NCBI GenBank assembly: GCA_030765065.1
Contig: CM060986.1
Location: forward strand, 77,617,573-77,681,572
Direction: 5' to 3'
Source: Deroplatys truncata
Taxonomy: Eukaryota > Arthropoda > Insecta > Mantodea > Mantidae
Length of the DNA: 64,000 bases
Shown here: positions 22,860 to 34,090 of the stretch, piece after piece
How the letters are laid out: each line of letters opens with the position of its first letter
Numbering within the stretch: the first letter of the stretch is position 1
Made by a program: the position numbers and the translations under genes
Notes under the pieces: model-generated
Seen by the model: the letters and a program-made list of their open reading frames with translations, nothing else
Database searches by the model: none
Told to the model about the DNA's origin: nothing

Positions 22860-23214
22860 TCACATTATTAGAATGTGTTGACATTTGTCCTCCAAATAGA
22901 TTTGCACATGTAACTGAATCTTGTAGGCTCGTAGACGTAACCTTTTGTGGAATACATCATGAAACATAGACCGTGGAATGCCAAGCTCTACACTGGTGCG
23001 TCGATTTGACTTCTTATGACTTATGCTATACGATTCTTTCCACATTTGCTATGTTTCCCACGAATAGAGACAAAACACTACCATTTTCTGTCTGTGTGAC
23101 AAAATTTTCACAACCAAAATTTTCGTTGTGTACACTGTACAGATTTCGTTTCAGCCGTTTAAGAACACAGAAAACCCTTTGTTGTGGAGTCCAGTCACCA
23201 TCTTTCAACATTCC
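22860..23214 (-). pseudogene. mariner-like transposase N-terminal fragment, inactive
   Basis: Minus-strand piece of a transposase of the insect group whose N-terminus reads like WTPQQRVFCVLKRLK (about 23195-23150). Degenerate text follows, then in another frame SNRRTSVELGIPRSMFHDVF and KRLRLRAYKIQLHVQ (about 23010-22890). This is the known order of helix-turn-helix, RRTS-ELGIP-S linker and RPYKIQLLQ-like segment. At least one frameshift and one stop separate the pieces. The catalytic domain is absent: the fragment ends at 22860 in plain sequence, and no inverted ends were found. Confidence 0.7.
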
Positions 23215-23605
23215 AATCGTGTAATCACTGTCACTGTTGCAAGCAAGGTTCATAAATTGCAAGAGATATGTTAATTAATCATACAGGATATAATTTCTTA
23301 TGGGAATGTAATTCAATTAAAGTCATAAACGTTTGTAGTCTTAAAATTGTAAACCGGACGCTACATAACAAATGAGAGATCCAATACTGGCTTTCATAGT
23401 CCCATATTAAGTATAAAACAATTATAGAAAATAAAATCGTAGAAGAATTACGAAAATTCAACTTTCTTGGTTGTGACAGGTATATCGTTAGGTTCTGAGA
23501 GTTAGTAAAAGTTTGAATTTCTACATTTTAATTTAGATGAAACTGTGACTTCTTACATACGTAATCATAGCATGCATTTTAAATAAATCGAATCTGGCAG
23601 GGGAA
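23215..23605. other. noncoding stretch, nothing recognised
   Basis: AT-rich spacer, no gene. Confidence 0.4.
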
Positions 23606-23609
23606 GTGA

Positions 23610-23692
23610 TCTCCCTCGAACGCAGATTATGCCCTCAGCCAATTAGACACAGCGTGCTCCCTAACCGTCTGCAAATCTTGAATATAACCATC
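23610..23692 (-). mobile_element. tRNA-like SINE head fragment
   Basis: On the minus strand GTGTCTAATTGGCTGAGGGC resembles a box A region and GCGTTCGAGGGAGATC a box B. The acceptor stem does not pair, so this is a SINE head or tRNA relic rather than a working tRNA gene. Confidence 0.45.
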
Positions 23693-24687
23693 CAGTAACC
23701 TAGTATTTATATTAAAATTTAAAAATGTAAGCTGAAATACTACTATTCAAATAAAAAAGCACATGGAACCTATAGCAGAATCTTAAATTTTCAAAGCAAA
23801 CAAGATTCAGAAGTGGGTGTATAGAACAATGACCATTCCCATAGCTTACAGCATGAGGCAATGGGAACGCAATACAGGCAGCAGAAATTTTGGCATCTTG
23901 TGTCAATATTTGGCTATGCTCTTTTGAATAAAAACAAGATGAAGTAATATAACTAAACAGTAACGAATTGATCATAATCATGTCAAAATACAGAGCTAAC
24001 TGCTGACAGTACTTAAGCTGAATGATACAAGAAAATCTATCCCAAATATAACGAAATTTTTGTAGGTCCAGGAAGAAGTCTGTAGAACAAAACGGTGGTT
24101 GCCTAAATTGTGTGGAGGAAAATGGCGGTGGCTACGGCAAGTATAAATTTAGATAGTATGAATGATTAAGAAGATAACTAAGCGTTGTCCAATAAAATAA
24201 TTATCTATACAGTATGACAACAATGCACGACTAATAGCAAATGTTTAGTTTAATACGTAGAGAAAATTTGTACGGATCTAGTGATGTTAACTGGAGAGAA
24301 ACTTGATCCTATAGTCAAGTATTAAGTGTAGGTACTATAATAAAAATTTTTAATTACAAACAAAGTTCTAGCGTTAATAAATAATTAAATCACTAACTGA
24401 AAGCCAACATCAGTAAGGCCTTTTCTATAATACATGCTCAAAAGGTGCGCAACCAGAATGTAAGCAGCTATCACATCCCTTAACAGTTTTGTACACAGAG
24501 CGCCAAAGAAAAACTTTAGCGGATTTTGTATCATTTTCTGGGGTCTTTTGAAGCGTGTTCACCTTACCTATCGTAGAGCGTGGTGGCTTGATAACACAGC
24601 AATAAGGGGGGAAAGAAAGGAGGTTCATGTCTTTGCTTCTTCTGGCGTTATTGAAACCAAAACATGTTTATTGTCTCAGAACCAGTC
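23693..24687. other. noncoding stretch, nothing recognised
   Basis: AT-rich; short frames at 23712-23981 and 24425-24628 carry no recognisable motif. Confidence 0.4.
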
Positions 24688-24900
24688 ATGCCGTATACTA
24701 GCGAAATTACTCGTGGACGTATCGTGGGTATCTGGGAGGCTGCTTGCACTGTTACAGCAACTGCAACGGTAGTGCATTAAAGTACTTTTATAGTAAATTA
24801 CTGGATAAAAATATTCCAGAAGGTGGGGAAGACGGTCTACAACTCGTCAGAAAGTTGGCACTCCCCGTAAAGCGTCCGCAGATAATGATATTCGTTTACT
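24688..24900 (+). pseudogene. Tc1-like transposase N-terminal fragment, inactive
   Basis: From ATG 24688 the frame reads MPYTSEITRGRIVGIWEA. The RGRIVG-WEA core is the start of a Tc1-type helix-turn-helix head, and the same core appears on the minus strand near 27840-27900. A stop follows after about 32 codons. Further text in other frames (STTRQKVGTPRKASADN, about 24840-24890) fits the linker of such proteins. No catalytic domain follows and no terminal repeats were found. Confidence is moderate because the match is short. Confidence 0.5.
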
Positions 24901-25659
24901 AAACGCAAATAACTCTTGTGTTATAATTTACTGATAATGTTTGGAAACTATAGGTAAATGTGTATACGGTTTCGCGAATATGACATACATATTATGGCAA
25001 TAAATTGGGGTTATATTTTTGTCTATGATCAGCAATATGTTAGTAAAGGTATATTAATCAATTATAGTTTGAATTAGAGGGAAAATATGCTGCTTATTTA
25101 TTTATGATTAGTTATCTTTGCCTCTATGCAGCAAAAAAGCAGTGATATTACTGTGAGAATACAGTTCTGTTTATTTTTTATTATAAACTGCTGCCTTGCT
25201 ATGTATTTTGTAATATCATTCAAGTTTTAATTTTCACCCCCTGAAAACATTCTCAAACTACATATTCTGCATTTCGCTAACCTGGGTGCTCATCAAGTTT
25301 TCCAGTTAGCTTTTAACCCTTTCAAAGACGTGTCCTGCACTAGCTGATAAGGTATGGGTTACCAATCATGATAAGAGGTCTGCATGACAAACTGAATGCA
25401 GTCACTCTACCTCTTTCTCTTTTAGCCAATTCGATCTAGAGCGTAAACATATATTTTGTTTCTGCGTAATTTTGTGACCTTTGTTGTGGTTATTGGTGTA
25501 ATTATTTAGCGGAAGGTCTGGCGCACGTTGCACGTGGCCAAAAGCAACCAATAAAGTAGCCATGGCTTCACAAGGGCACGTACAACAATAAATAATGTGA
25601 CATAGACGCGAGGTGCAGTGAGATTTTCTTTGGCGCTCTTTGTACCTGATTATGTGGAA
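24901..25659. other. noncoding stretch, nothing recognised
   Basis: AT-rich to 25250, then mixed composition; no gene or repeat partner was seen. Confidence 0.4.
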
Positions 25660-25884
25660 ATGGCAAAAAGGTGAATCGCGATGACATATTTTGGAAGGAC
25701 TTCGCCGCTTCCGCTCAGTACGTAATCCCGCGGGCGTTCATTGGTATTCTACATACTGCCAAATGGTGTCACACAGTTATGCCTAGGTTGGATATCTTCA
25801 CCAATGCCTCTAGTGAGCATCTGGCAGTGAACGGCACACTCGGTTGCATTTATGCCGTCACCGTTGCTTCGGGAAGCATTCTAC
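25660..25884 (+). repeat. repeat related to the 5' part of the Tc1-like fragment at 27.8-28.1 kb
   Basis: The segment around TTTATGCCGTCACCGTTGCTTCGGGAAGCATT matches the reverse complement of 27980-28060 over 60-80 bases at roughly three-quarters identity. At 28 kb the matching segment lies upstream of RGRIVGMWEA coding sequence, so this is probably the 5' flank of the same transposon family. It is not a gene despite an 89-codon open frame. Confidence 0.45.
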
Positions 25885-26155
25885 TGACCTTCGCAGGTGG
25901 GATTAAATTGAGTTTTCATTTAGTTGTGGACGTTTTTTAACTGCTACGTCCTTAGCGTCCCATTCTAGATTGAACGTGAAAAACCGGTAATTTTGCTCAG
26001 AGGCCTCTTTATCAAGCTTGAGGTTGTTTTATGTGCCGTAAATCTACGACACGGGACATCCAGCTTAACTTCCTTTCCGAAGGATGCCCTGCTAAGGATT
26101 TTTACACCCGAAAAGAATCCATCGCCCGCGACCTCGGGGTCATAAATGCACTAAA
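25885..26155 (-). mobile_element. SINE family C, copy C1
   Basis: The minus-strand reading gives GATGGATTCTTTTCGGGTG, GGCATCCTTCGGAAAGGAAG, CCGTGTCGTAGATTTACGGC, CAACCTCAAGCTTGATAAAG and GGGACGCTAAGGACGTAG. The same words appear in the same order on the plus strand at 52338-52565, which defines a dispersed element of about 230-270 bases. Confidence 0.65.
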
Positions 26156-26384
26156 AATATAGGCATTTTAATCAAAAATGCCAAAATTATTCTAAAATAT
26201 AAATAATAATTTAATAAATTATTTCTATAAGTTAACGAAAAAACTAAATAGCCTAAGTTGTTATAAAAGTATATAATACCTTTTAAAGTCAAGAAAACAA
26301 AATATTTAAATACTTAAATATTCAATAAATCATATTCTCTAAATTAAATTTATTTATTAAAAAACTAGATATTATCTATAGGCT
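26156..26384. other. extremely AT-rich stretch
   Basis: A/T-dominated low-complexity sequence, no gene. Confidence 0.5.
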
Positions 26385-26440
26385 AGCATGGTAACCACTA
26401 CACCACGGAGGACGACTTCGCAGATGGATTGCGTACAGCA
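26385..26440 (-). mobile_element. tRNA-like head fragment
   Basis: On the minus strand CCTCCGTGGTGTAGTGGTTA is a strong box A region of tRNA-Val or similar type. No box B or 3' half follows, so this is a truncated SINE head or tRNA relic. Confidence 0.45.
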
Positions 26441-27489
26441 AGGAGGTGCATGTATCTGTTTATATTTCCCAGCTTGCAGTGGCTCCTGTTTTACGTGCAC
26501 AATTCCAGATTAGTCACATATGAGACAGTACGCTCTGCGCAGCTAAATATAAAATTATAACCATAGGGAAAATAAATATTAATAACAATTGAAATGGTAT
26601 TATAAATAAGACGGGGAAGCGAGTATTACTGTAAAGGTGAATATGAGTTGAAAAGACAGTGCCAGCAACATGCAGGAAACGGGGTTGGTCTTCCCCTCTC
26701 AATTGTTGCCAAGTGAGTCAGAATACGCTTTGTTAGTGTACCGTTAGGTCACCTGAAAAACAGGTGCACAGGAAGGGGTCAGCGCTCTGATAGCCGCAAG
26801 CATCCAATAATAAAGAAGGTATAAATCACGTGATAGTGAAATGGGGAGATAGAAAATTTTAAATAAAGAAAAAAGAGAGTTTATAAACAGTTTTTCATGG
26901 TAATTCCTCGAGGTTGTTCTGAAAATAATTGTGAGTGCCTGTGGATAGGGGCGATTGTATGAATAACATCAGTAAAGAAATGCGCGTGTGTGTGGCGAGG
27001 TAACATCAGGAGTCTATTTTAAAATGGTGGCGGGAAATAAACGGGCAAGAAAATGAATCAGCCGAATTAACCATCAACCCTAGATCCAAGACCTATGCGA
27101 GTCCTTGAGCTAGCATAGAACGCGGGACCATTTCTGAAATCCCGTGCCGTATCTCCCATGGTACCGCCGCACATATAAATATAAAGCTTTAAGCAATAGC
27201 TTTACTCATCACTTTTTATAATAATAATAATGTTTAAATATGTAACTAAATAAGAACTGTTTGCAAATATCGCCTCGTAAAAATATTTTTAAAGGCAAAA
27301 TAATGTAAAACTGAAATACTTCCTACGTTTTTCTCTCAAAGAGGACATATTTACTAGACATATTGTAATATAAGTCCTAGGGGTGAAAACCCCACGCACA
27401 GTAGGGTAAGCCGGCTAAGTAAACATTGGAATCATCTGTCCAATCCAAACACACAACTAAATAAAACACTGTTTTGCAGAATTTCTCCA
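26441..27489. other. noncoding stretch, nothing recognised
   Basis: Mixed composition. A short frame at 26514-26702 on the minus strand is hydrophobic by base composition only. Confidence 0.4.
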
Positions 27490-27690
27490 ATCTCAGTAGT
27501 GCGGGGATAGTGTGTCTGCCTCACAATCAAGAGGTCAGGAGTTTGAATCTCGATTAGGGCGAGTTACCCGGAAAACTTATTCCCGAAACCATAAATGTCA
27601 GACAATTTTAAGCTCCGTGCACCTCGAGCTCATTTGAGCATCATTTCATTTATCGTCTGATATGATCTGAACGGTTAAAACACGCTAAAA
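27490..27690 (+). mobile_element. SINE family D, copy D3 (diverged)
   Basis: Box A-like AGTGTGTCTGCCTCACAATC and box B GAGTTTGAATCTCGATTAGG are followed by GCGAGTTACCCGGAAAACTT and a tail with TCATTTGAGCATCATTTCA, also found in D2 (CACTTGAGCATTATTTCA). Confidence 0.6.
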
Positions 27691-27807
27691 ATAGTGTCTT
27701 CATGGAACAGTATTTTAATGACAGTAATTATAATATAGAACTGAAATAAATTATTCTTTTTACTCTAAAAGAGCACACGTTTACTAGACATTATTTTAAT
27801 AATCTGT

Positions 27808-28110
27808 CTATGAGAATGCTGCATGGAATTGCCTAGAAATGTCTTCAAATGGAAAATTAGCTTCCCACATACCCACAATTCTTCCGCGAAGTATATGCAA
27901 ACATCCGTGAGCTATAGTTAACGCACACCACTGATTGGTCGAACCATAATGGCAGAATGCTCCAGACACACTCCTCACTGCTGAGAATGTTGGTAAAATG
28001 CCTCCCGAAGCTGCGGTGAGGCATAAATGGAAGCGAGTGTACCACTGCATAATCTGGCCTACCTCTCTACTCACATGTCAGTGCCAGCTGTGCAGATTAG
28101 AACGTCTAGT
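27808..28110 (-). pseudogene. Tc1-like transposase N-terminal fragment with 5' flank, inactive
   Basis: Minus-strand frame reading LRGRIVGMWEANFPFEDISR (about 27905-27835) matches the helix-turn-helix opening of Tc1-like transposases (RGRIVGM-EAG-S--EIAR). It ends in a stop shortly after. The 28110-27910 part upstream in reading direction is noncoding flank shared with 25660-25884. The catalytic domain is not present. It is probably the same subfamily as the fragment at 24688. Confidence 0.55.
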
Positions 28111-28229
28111 GTATTTCCTGTGATGGATTCCATGGCACATGCTGTAGCAAATCTTCATCTTTGTGATGTGATACCCACTACAACGAAAAATTACAAATGC
28201 AGAAATTGTTAACCATTCCAAATAACTTG

Positions 28230-28735
28230 GAATTACCGAGCAGTAACATGTGAGGCTCGCATTCAGGAAGTCCCTCCTGCGATTCCCGTCGATGGCCTAC
28301 CCTGACCATGGGTTTTTACTGGTCGGTGGGCAAATACTGGGATGGTTTCTCATCTACCATGATTCCTTTTCACCATTTTCCCATCATTCCGGTTGCTTCT
28401 CATCTTTCAAGTGTGCTTTTAGGATTCATGGCGTACGGTAGTGGCGAAGAGATAGCGCGGATGCTTGCTCAAATAAAAGAGCATACCGTAGGCAGTATTG
28501 AGCTATTTGGTCGATGAATCGTTCATCCTCTTTACGCAGCTCCAGCAGTGGGACGGGTCTTCAAGCCAGGAGCTGTTAGTGACTTCCGAGCGTCTCTGTG
28601 GCCTGTTTGTCAGCAGCCTATAGCCTCCTGTGAGTCCTTCACTTCATCTCTTCCTCTTGGGTATGTTAGCTGCACTATATCTATGTAGGGTACAGTATGT
28701 GAGATGACCTCCCCCATTATGTTACGTATAACTTG
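28230..28735 (+). mobile_element. SINE family B, copy B2
   Basis: Plus-strand copy starting TACCGAGCAGTAACATGTGA and continuing GATTCCCGTCGATGGCC, CATGGGTTTTTACTGGTCGG, ATCTACCATGATTCCTTTTC and a GATGACCTCCCCC tail. Part of the tRNA-like head is missing relative to B1 and B3. Confidence 0.65.
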
Positions 28736-29024
28736 GAATATTTTAGCTAAGGGATTTTGAAATACTGATAATAAACTCAAGACAAATGGTATTACTTATA
28801 TGAAAAAAGGAGCAAATGACGGAGGGATTTGTTTGGTATAAGGAAGTTTGGACCATATTATATTACGCGTTAAGCTATAAATATGTTATTCTTGAAGTTC
28901 TGAAAGAATTTCGATGTCGTTATTATGAGATGCTCTAAGTGGTATCAGATTATACAGTTTGTGTTTCTATCGAACTTTAGAAAGGTTTGTGTGTAGAAAA
29001 AAGTGGTTAAAATCTTGTTTAAGC
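28736..29024. other. noncoding spacer between SINE B copies
   Basis: AT-rich, nothing recognised. Confidence 0.45.
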
Positions 29025-29560
29025 ATGATCAGCATGTAGGATGTAATAATCGGAGGGGGACACCTCGCCATTGCAACAAACTAGATCTATTGTGGCTACA
29101 TCCCCCCGGAAAGTAGGGATGAAGAGAAGGAATCGCAGGAGGTCGTAGGTGCATAGGCAGACAGAATCTCAGTGACGCACGGAAATCCCTATCTATTCAA
29201 GTACGAAGCACTCGCTCTCGCCAGTAGACGCGGAGTACCGCGATAGAGTGACGTAGAGGCCTTTGCAGGTAGACCAACGCGTCTTTCCAAAACGCAGCAA
29301 CCATGCCAATTGGGCATCATTAGGCGAACCACGAAACCCGGAGACACTGCCTGAAAGATGAACGGGAGAAAGAGGAAAGGCAGAAAATGAGGGAAAGGAG
29401 AAATTATGGTAGGATACACCATCCCAGCATTCACCTAAGCGACCAGTGAAACCCACGAAAAACCCAATGCTCAGAGTGGGCGGCCACCGAGATTCGAACC
29501 CGGGTGTCCCGAAATGCGGGCCACAGACGTTACCGCCTGAGTCATCCTGCTCGGTTGACA
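29025..29560 (-). mobile_element. SINE family B, copy B3
   Basis: The best-preserved head of the family: on the minus strand ACCGAGCAGGATGACTCAGG, CGGTAACGTCTGTGGCCC and GGGTTCGAATCTCGGTGG (box B). The body has GGGTTTTTCGTGGGTTTCAC and GTGTATCCTACCATAATTTC, and the tail has GGTGTCCCCCTCCG..ACATCCTACATG. B2 and B3 lie within 300 bases in opposite orientation. Confidence 0.75.
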
Positions 29561-29849
29561 TACGAGTTGTTTAGGGTATATTTTCTTTTCTGTAATTATT
29601 TGCAACGTAGAAGGAATTTTAAAGCTATATTCTAATGCAACAGTCTGTGCGTTGTACCTATCTTCGTTCCTTTTGCTAATTCACAGAAAAGTTGTATGTT
29701 TAGGGGAAAAGGTATCTAAATTCCACTTAATATTCGCCTATTAATATTCATAGTGTCCATACCTTTCATGTATAAGAATATGGTTATAGAATTATATAAA
29801 TTTTCTTCCCTATTACTCATGGAATTTTTCGGAAAACAGCACCTAAATT

Positions 29850-30760
29850 TTTACTTTCTCTACTACGTATAGTAAGTAGGGGAAGCATTGTATTCCACCC
29901 AAAAATTCGATACCAAGTTTGATGAAACATACATGTTTTGAGGTGCCCTGAATCCAAATAAAGCATTTTTGGAAAGGTGTTATATGTACGGTATTTCCTT
30001 TATTTTTATCTTGAATGTTATGGATATTAAATTTCTGTTTAAACGATTTTTATGTCAGGATTAGGTGCAAATTTTGAATATGATTTAAAAAAATATTGCT
30101 CCATCAACTTTTAAGGCAATTATGTCCGGGTGTATCTGTGAATAGCATAACTTAAAAACGAAAAGTCGGATAAATACCAATCTTGGTATTTGAGTTTAGT
30201 ATCGTCAAGGATGCGACACGAAGATTTTCAAGAAAATCTTCCACCTCAGCCTACTCTTTGCATGGATCGTTTTGATTTTCCCTAAAATCAATCTAACGAT
30301 TTTGATTAAAATACCATATGCTTATGGCAAATGAAATGTATATCTTGAATTTTCTGGAAATGTCCCCAAACGTCCTCTTCATTCTTAATGACTTTCGCAT
30401 AACTGGTAATAAGCCGTAAAGAGAGACAAATTTTTACTACATAAACAATGTAGATCTCGTTAAAATACACAATTTATGTCATATGCATTTTTTTAAAATG
30501 TCCTGGATACGCAAAGAGAATAGAATGCTACACATAGCAAGCAGCTCTTAAAATATTTCACTATCGCAAAAAGCCTACCATATTCCCCTTGCACCTACAA
30601 GAAAATTAGCATTCACTTAGCATTTACAAGATACTTTCAGCAAATGTTCATCTCGATTAACATGAATTAAATTGAGAATAAGCGTTTGTAAAATCGTTTG
30701 TACAAGAGTAGGGAAAGTAATGTGAGTGCAAAACATCAGATTGTTTTTCAATGTGTGTGC
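29850..30760 (+). repeat. R-family repeat copy R13 (A variant, near complete)
   Basis: Isolated copy with both ends: TTTTTACTTTCTCTACTACG at the left and GTACAAGAGTAGGGAAAGTA with ACATCAGATTGTTTT at the right. It carries one internal insertion of about 120 bases near 29985-30120 that other copies lack. It is useful as a reference copy because it stands alone. Confidence 0.85.
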
Positions 30761-31265
30761 CCTTGTATAAATAAATGCATACGTTTGAAGTTCTCAAAAT
30801 TATTAACAACTGGGCTGCGAGGGAGTGTCTGGAACCGGTAAGGCTAGAAGGATAACAGTTTTTCGTATTAATGTTTTCTTTGTTCCGGCTTCTGTGAACT
30901 ATTATTTATTAGAGGACAGGAGTTAGTTGGGACGTTCGACTCAGGTAATAGGGCTGACTCTTTCAGGGTAGGTAAGCAATTCGGTTGACACCATACATTA
31001 GTTTGATAATTATTGTTACTAAGTTGCAATTGGAAAAGGAAATTTTGGAAGCAAAAGTTCCAGGTTTTTCTATTTTAGAGAATTGAGGAAAAACTTCACA
31101 AAGAGAAGAATAAGATAAAATAGTTCGTGAAGAACGTCATGACTGGAAAAAAGTTTGGGAGTGAACATAAACTATGAATCGGATCAAAGCAGACAATGTT
31201 ACCGACGTGTAAATTGCCATATCTTGGTTACATTTTTAACTAGTAAAACCCGTAGCTTGAGTTGT
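30761..31265. other. noncoding stretch, nothing recognised
   Basis: No gene or repeat partner. Confidence 0.4.
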
Positions 31266-31274
31266 TGAGATAAC

Positions 31275-31510
31275 TACGTATATACCTGTCTCTCTTTCTT
31301 CCTCGTTCCCTTTATCTCCCTCAGCTCTGTCACTCTCCCGTTTCACTCTGTTTCTTCTCCTCTTTTCCCTACCGCTTCCTTTCTCTTCTCCTTCTCCCTC
31401 TATCTTTCCTTTTCTTTCACTATACTATTCTTTTTTTGTTCCCTCCCACTCCTTCTAACCTCTCTTTCCATCCCCTGCATTGCCCTCTGCTCATCTCTCT
31501 CTTCCCTTCT
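31275..31510. repeat. polypyrimidine (CT-rich) low-complexity tract
   Basis: About 230 bases almost entirely C and T (CTCTCTTTCTTCCTCGTTCC and similar), with only scattered purines. It is a candidate for triplex or unusual structure, and otherwise simple sequence. Confidence 0.85.
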
Positions 31511-31704
31511 ATATGATGTATTTAAGCGGTAGTTTGAAAATGGGTAATTAAACGTATTTTCTAAGATGTTAATAAAAATCAAAACATGAATTCGAAACTA
31601 TAAAGTTTCTCAGGATAACTGGTTTACGTATAAGAATAATGTTAGCCCCTTAAAAATTACGTAATTTCTTAAATATTCATTCCATCGAAATGTTATGAAG
31701 ATAG
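31511..31704. other. noncoding spacer
   Basis: Nothing recognised. Confidence 0.4.
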
Positions 31705-32490
31705 ATAGATAAGGTATCTTTATTGGTTTCAAATTATTGAAGTTATTTCCCAAGTATTTGGTGCATGGGTAAATGACCGTTTAAGATACAATAGGGTGAC
31801 AAAATAAATAACAGAGAAAGAAACCACAACAAAAAGGAACAAGAAAAAGGGAAATAGAGATAAATTACCTTTGTCTAACTGAACAAATTTGACTTAGCTT
31901 CGCGCAATTTAGCCAAAAAATTGCCCATGTTTTGCCAGTTCCTCTGGTCAGCCAGAAGATCCCAACATGCCAATCTCTTGAGGGACTTAAGAATTTTTCT
32001 TTCAGTTTAATCGTTCGCTGGTTCTCCCACTGCACATTTCGCCAAAATATGTACCCAGTCCTCATCCAAATCACAGAATGGGCGGATTAGCCTACCAGAA
32101 TCTCAGTCATTTTCTGTTCCCTCCGGCCTCCCAGTCTAAGCCATGCCATTCCTGATCTTTCCTTTCTTCCTAAATTAAGTATATATGCCTCTTTACCCGA
32201 GTTCAATTTTATTTCATTTGCTAGACTTAGAGAAGGTTTAATTTTACAAACCGATTCTATTTCCTGTTGGTTGATGTCTCTTAGTCTTCTTTTAACACCT
32301 TTCCACATGTTTTTGTCATTTGTTTCAGCTCTTAGCCATACTGACCCCATTCCTATTCTCCTCAAACCCCTTTCCAAATCATCTGCCCAAAACTTAGGAG
32401 ACAGGTTTTCTCGCTGGTATTTATAACATTTGGATTGTAGTGTGGAGTTATCCCCATGCATCAGCCTTAGCCAGTACTTCACTGCTCTTA
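31705..32490 (-). mobile_element. 5'-truncated LINE copy with (TATC)n tail
   Basis: The minus-strand order is: end of a reverse transcriptase ORF (32482-31870), a short 3' untranslated part containing CCAATAAAGATACC, and a TATC-repeat tail at about 31722-31705. A simple-repeat tail instead of poly(A), together with truncation at the 5' side (32490), is usual for several non-L1 insect LINE clades. The clade is not assigned. Confidence 0.7.
31870..32482 (-). pseudogene. LINE reverse transcriptase C-terminal region, inactive
   Basis: Carboxy end of a non-LTR retrotransposon polyprotein. The first frame reads KYWLRLMHGDNSTLQSKCYK, then RGLRRIGMGSVWLRAETNDK and LNLGRKERSGMAWLRLGG, as in the region after the polymerase domain of many insect LINEs. 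A frameshift near 32090 moves to RLIRPFCDLDEDWVHILAKC, a CxxC-H-C knuckle in which the first cysteine has become arginine. The text then runs through LKRLACWDLLADQRNWQNM to a stop at about 31876. One further in-frame stop lies near 32025. Polymerase and endonuclease domains are absent. Confidence 0.7.
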
Positions 32491-33984
32491 AATGTTATGT
32501 ATAATACAATTCGTCTTAATTAGTATTCTTGTAAACGTTTGTTATGTAACAAAATTATTCATAATTTAGAAATTTCCATTTTCCGGTTTCGCCACCGATT
32601 AGATCCCTCTCGCAATACGCTGAATCTAATAATTAATATGCTACACTGTAGTCATCTTAGGGCTGGGAACGAACCCCCGGTATCCGAATGAGACAACACT
32701 CGGGAAATAATTTAAATTAGGTGCGTGGTGAATCTAGATTAACAGAACGCTGACGCCTTACAGCGTAGGATGTTTAAGCTTACCAAAATAAAGTCGCCTG
32801 GGCAGAACACTAACATCCAATATGTAACGTCTCTGCGCCGTTAGTGATCAAAGATATTGTGAATAAGAAACAACTTTACCACCAACCAGCTATGCAATAA
32901 GCTCGGATGTTTACAGACTGGGCCGTAGGCCCTTAGGATAGAATAAAGGTCTCAAGCCATAGGCAGGAACAATGCCTGAAGTTCTCATTGTCATAGAACT
33001 CGCACTCCTTTCCGAGCGCTGCACGCAACCTAGATGCGTGCTCTCCCGCACAGTTATATCACCTTATTTCCTGGGACTTTACATATAGACCCATATTCAG
33101 GTGGACTTAAGACATGTTAAATGTTAAATTTCGCATAAATCGATTTTTCCGTACTTGTGTGAAAGCTATTATACAAACAAAAATTTAAAAAAAAACTTGG
33201 TTTTTTGGCTTCAGATTAACATTAATTATTCAACAGAAATCGAAAGTTACTGGAAAATTTTCGCTTACAGTTTTTTTGTATGTATAGATCTAATTATTTG
33301 TGTATGTACATTTAAGTAATAAAAACTTTCACATAGTAGAATCCAGAGCTCTCGGAGAGAGAAAACGACTCTCTGCTGTTTGCAGCTATGATTTTGTTAC
33401 ATTTAAATTATTCATGAATTTGGTATGTATTTCATGAAGCCGTAACCAATGCCACATGTTTCAAGAAGCATGGCATTTCTGCAACTGAACTGATGCTGGT
33501 AGTACGCCATCATCGATTAATGTAAAACATGTAGGGCGAAATGGCAACGGCTTGGGCGCGGAAGAATAAGGGAATGATTAAACAGCTGAATGAATAAGGG
33601 AATGAATATGCAAGCAAGAACAACCTCCCAGGCTGCAACAGCTGTGTATCTGGAGTATTCTCTTGTGCGAGGGACTGGGTTACAAGTGCTTCACTGATAC
33701 TTGCTCTTGTTTTCTTTCATACAACACGATGAGTGTAAACTGGTCTGAATTAATAAGCAAATAAAGGTGCGATTTGCAGATGTGACTGCAGTGCTTTTAG
33801 CTTTGAAAGGAAAATTCCCAGTAGATAACTGATCATCCTTTCTGAAAACACAGCGAGCTATGCAGATAATAATTCTTCTCAAACTTAAAAGCTATAGAAA
33901 CTAAGTAGGTAAATAGGAATTAATGGTTTGTTTCTACAATGTTCACATTTTACAAAGGAAAGTTTAAATGTCCTACCCTGCCAT
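32491..33984. other. long noncoding stretch, nothing recognised
   Basis: Mixed composition. I looked for transposase, RT, tRNA-like and R-family words on both strands and found none. Confidence 0.4.
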
Positions 33985-34090
33985 GTTGCCATGGTAGCTC
34001 AATTGGTTAGAGCAACGGCAAGGAAAGCATCCGTGGTTCAAATTCAGTGCTTGAGATATTAAAATACGCAAAAACTGTCTTGAAATCTAT
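33985..34090 (+). mobile_element. tRNA-derived SINE fragment
   Basis: TAGCTCAATTGGTTAGAGCA is an excellent tRNA D-arm/box A and GTGGTTCAAATTCAGT a fair box B. The GCTC/GAGC D-stem pairs, but the 5' GCCATGG has no complementary 3' acceptor strand and no CCA-ready end, so it is not a functional tRNA gene. Confidence 0.55.

Noticed and set aside
25671-25940. 89-codon frame with a hydrophobic end
   Set aside because: The region is repeat-derived (similar to the flank of the Tc1-like fragment at 28 kb), and the end of the frame runs into SINE C1.
33985-34060. Possible functional tRNA gene
   Set aside because: The D-arm and T-loop words are good, but the acceptor strands do not pair and the sequence continues as a SINE body.
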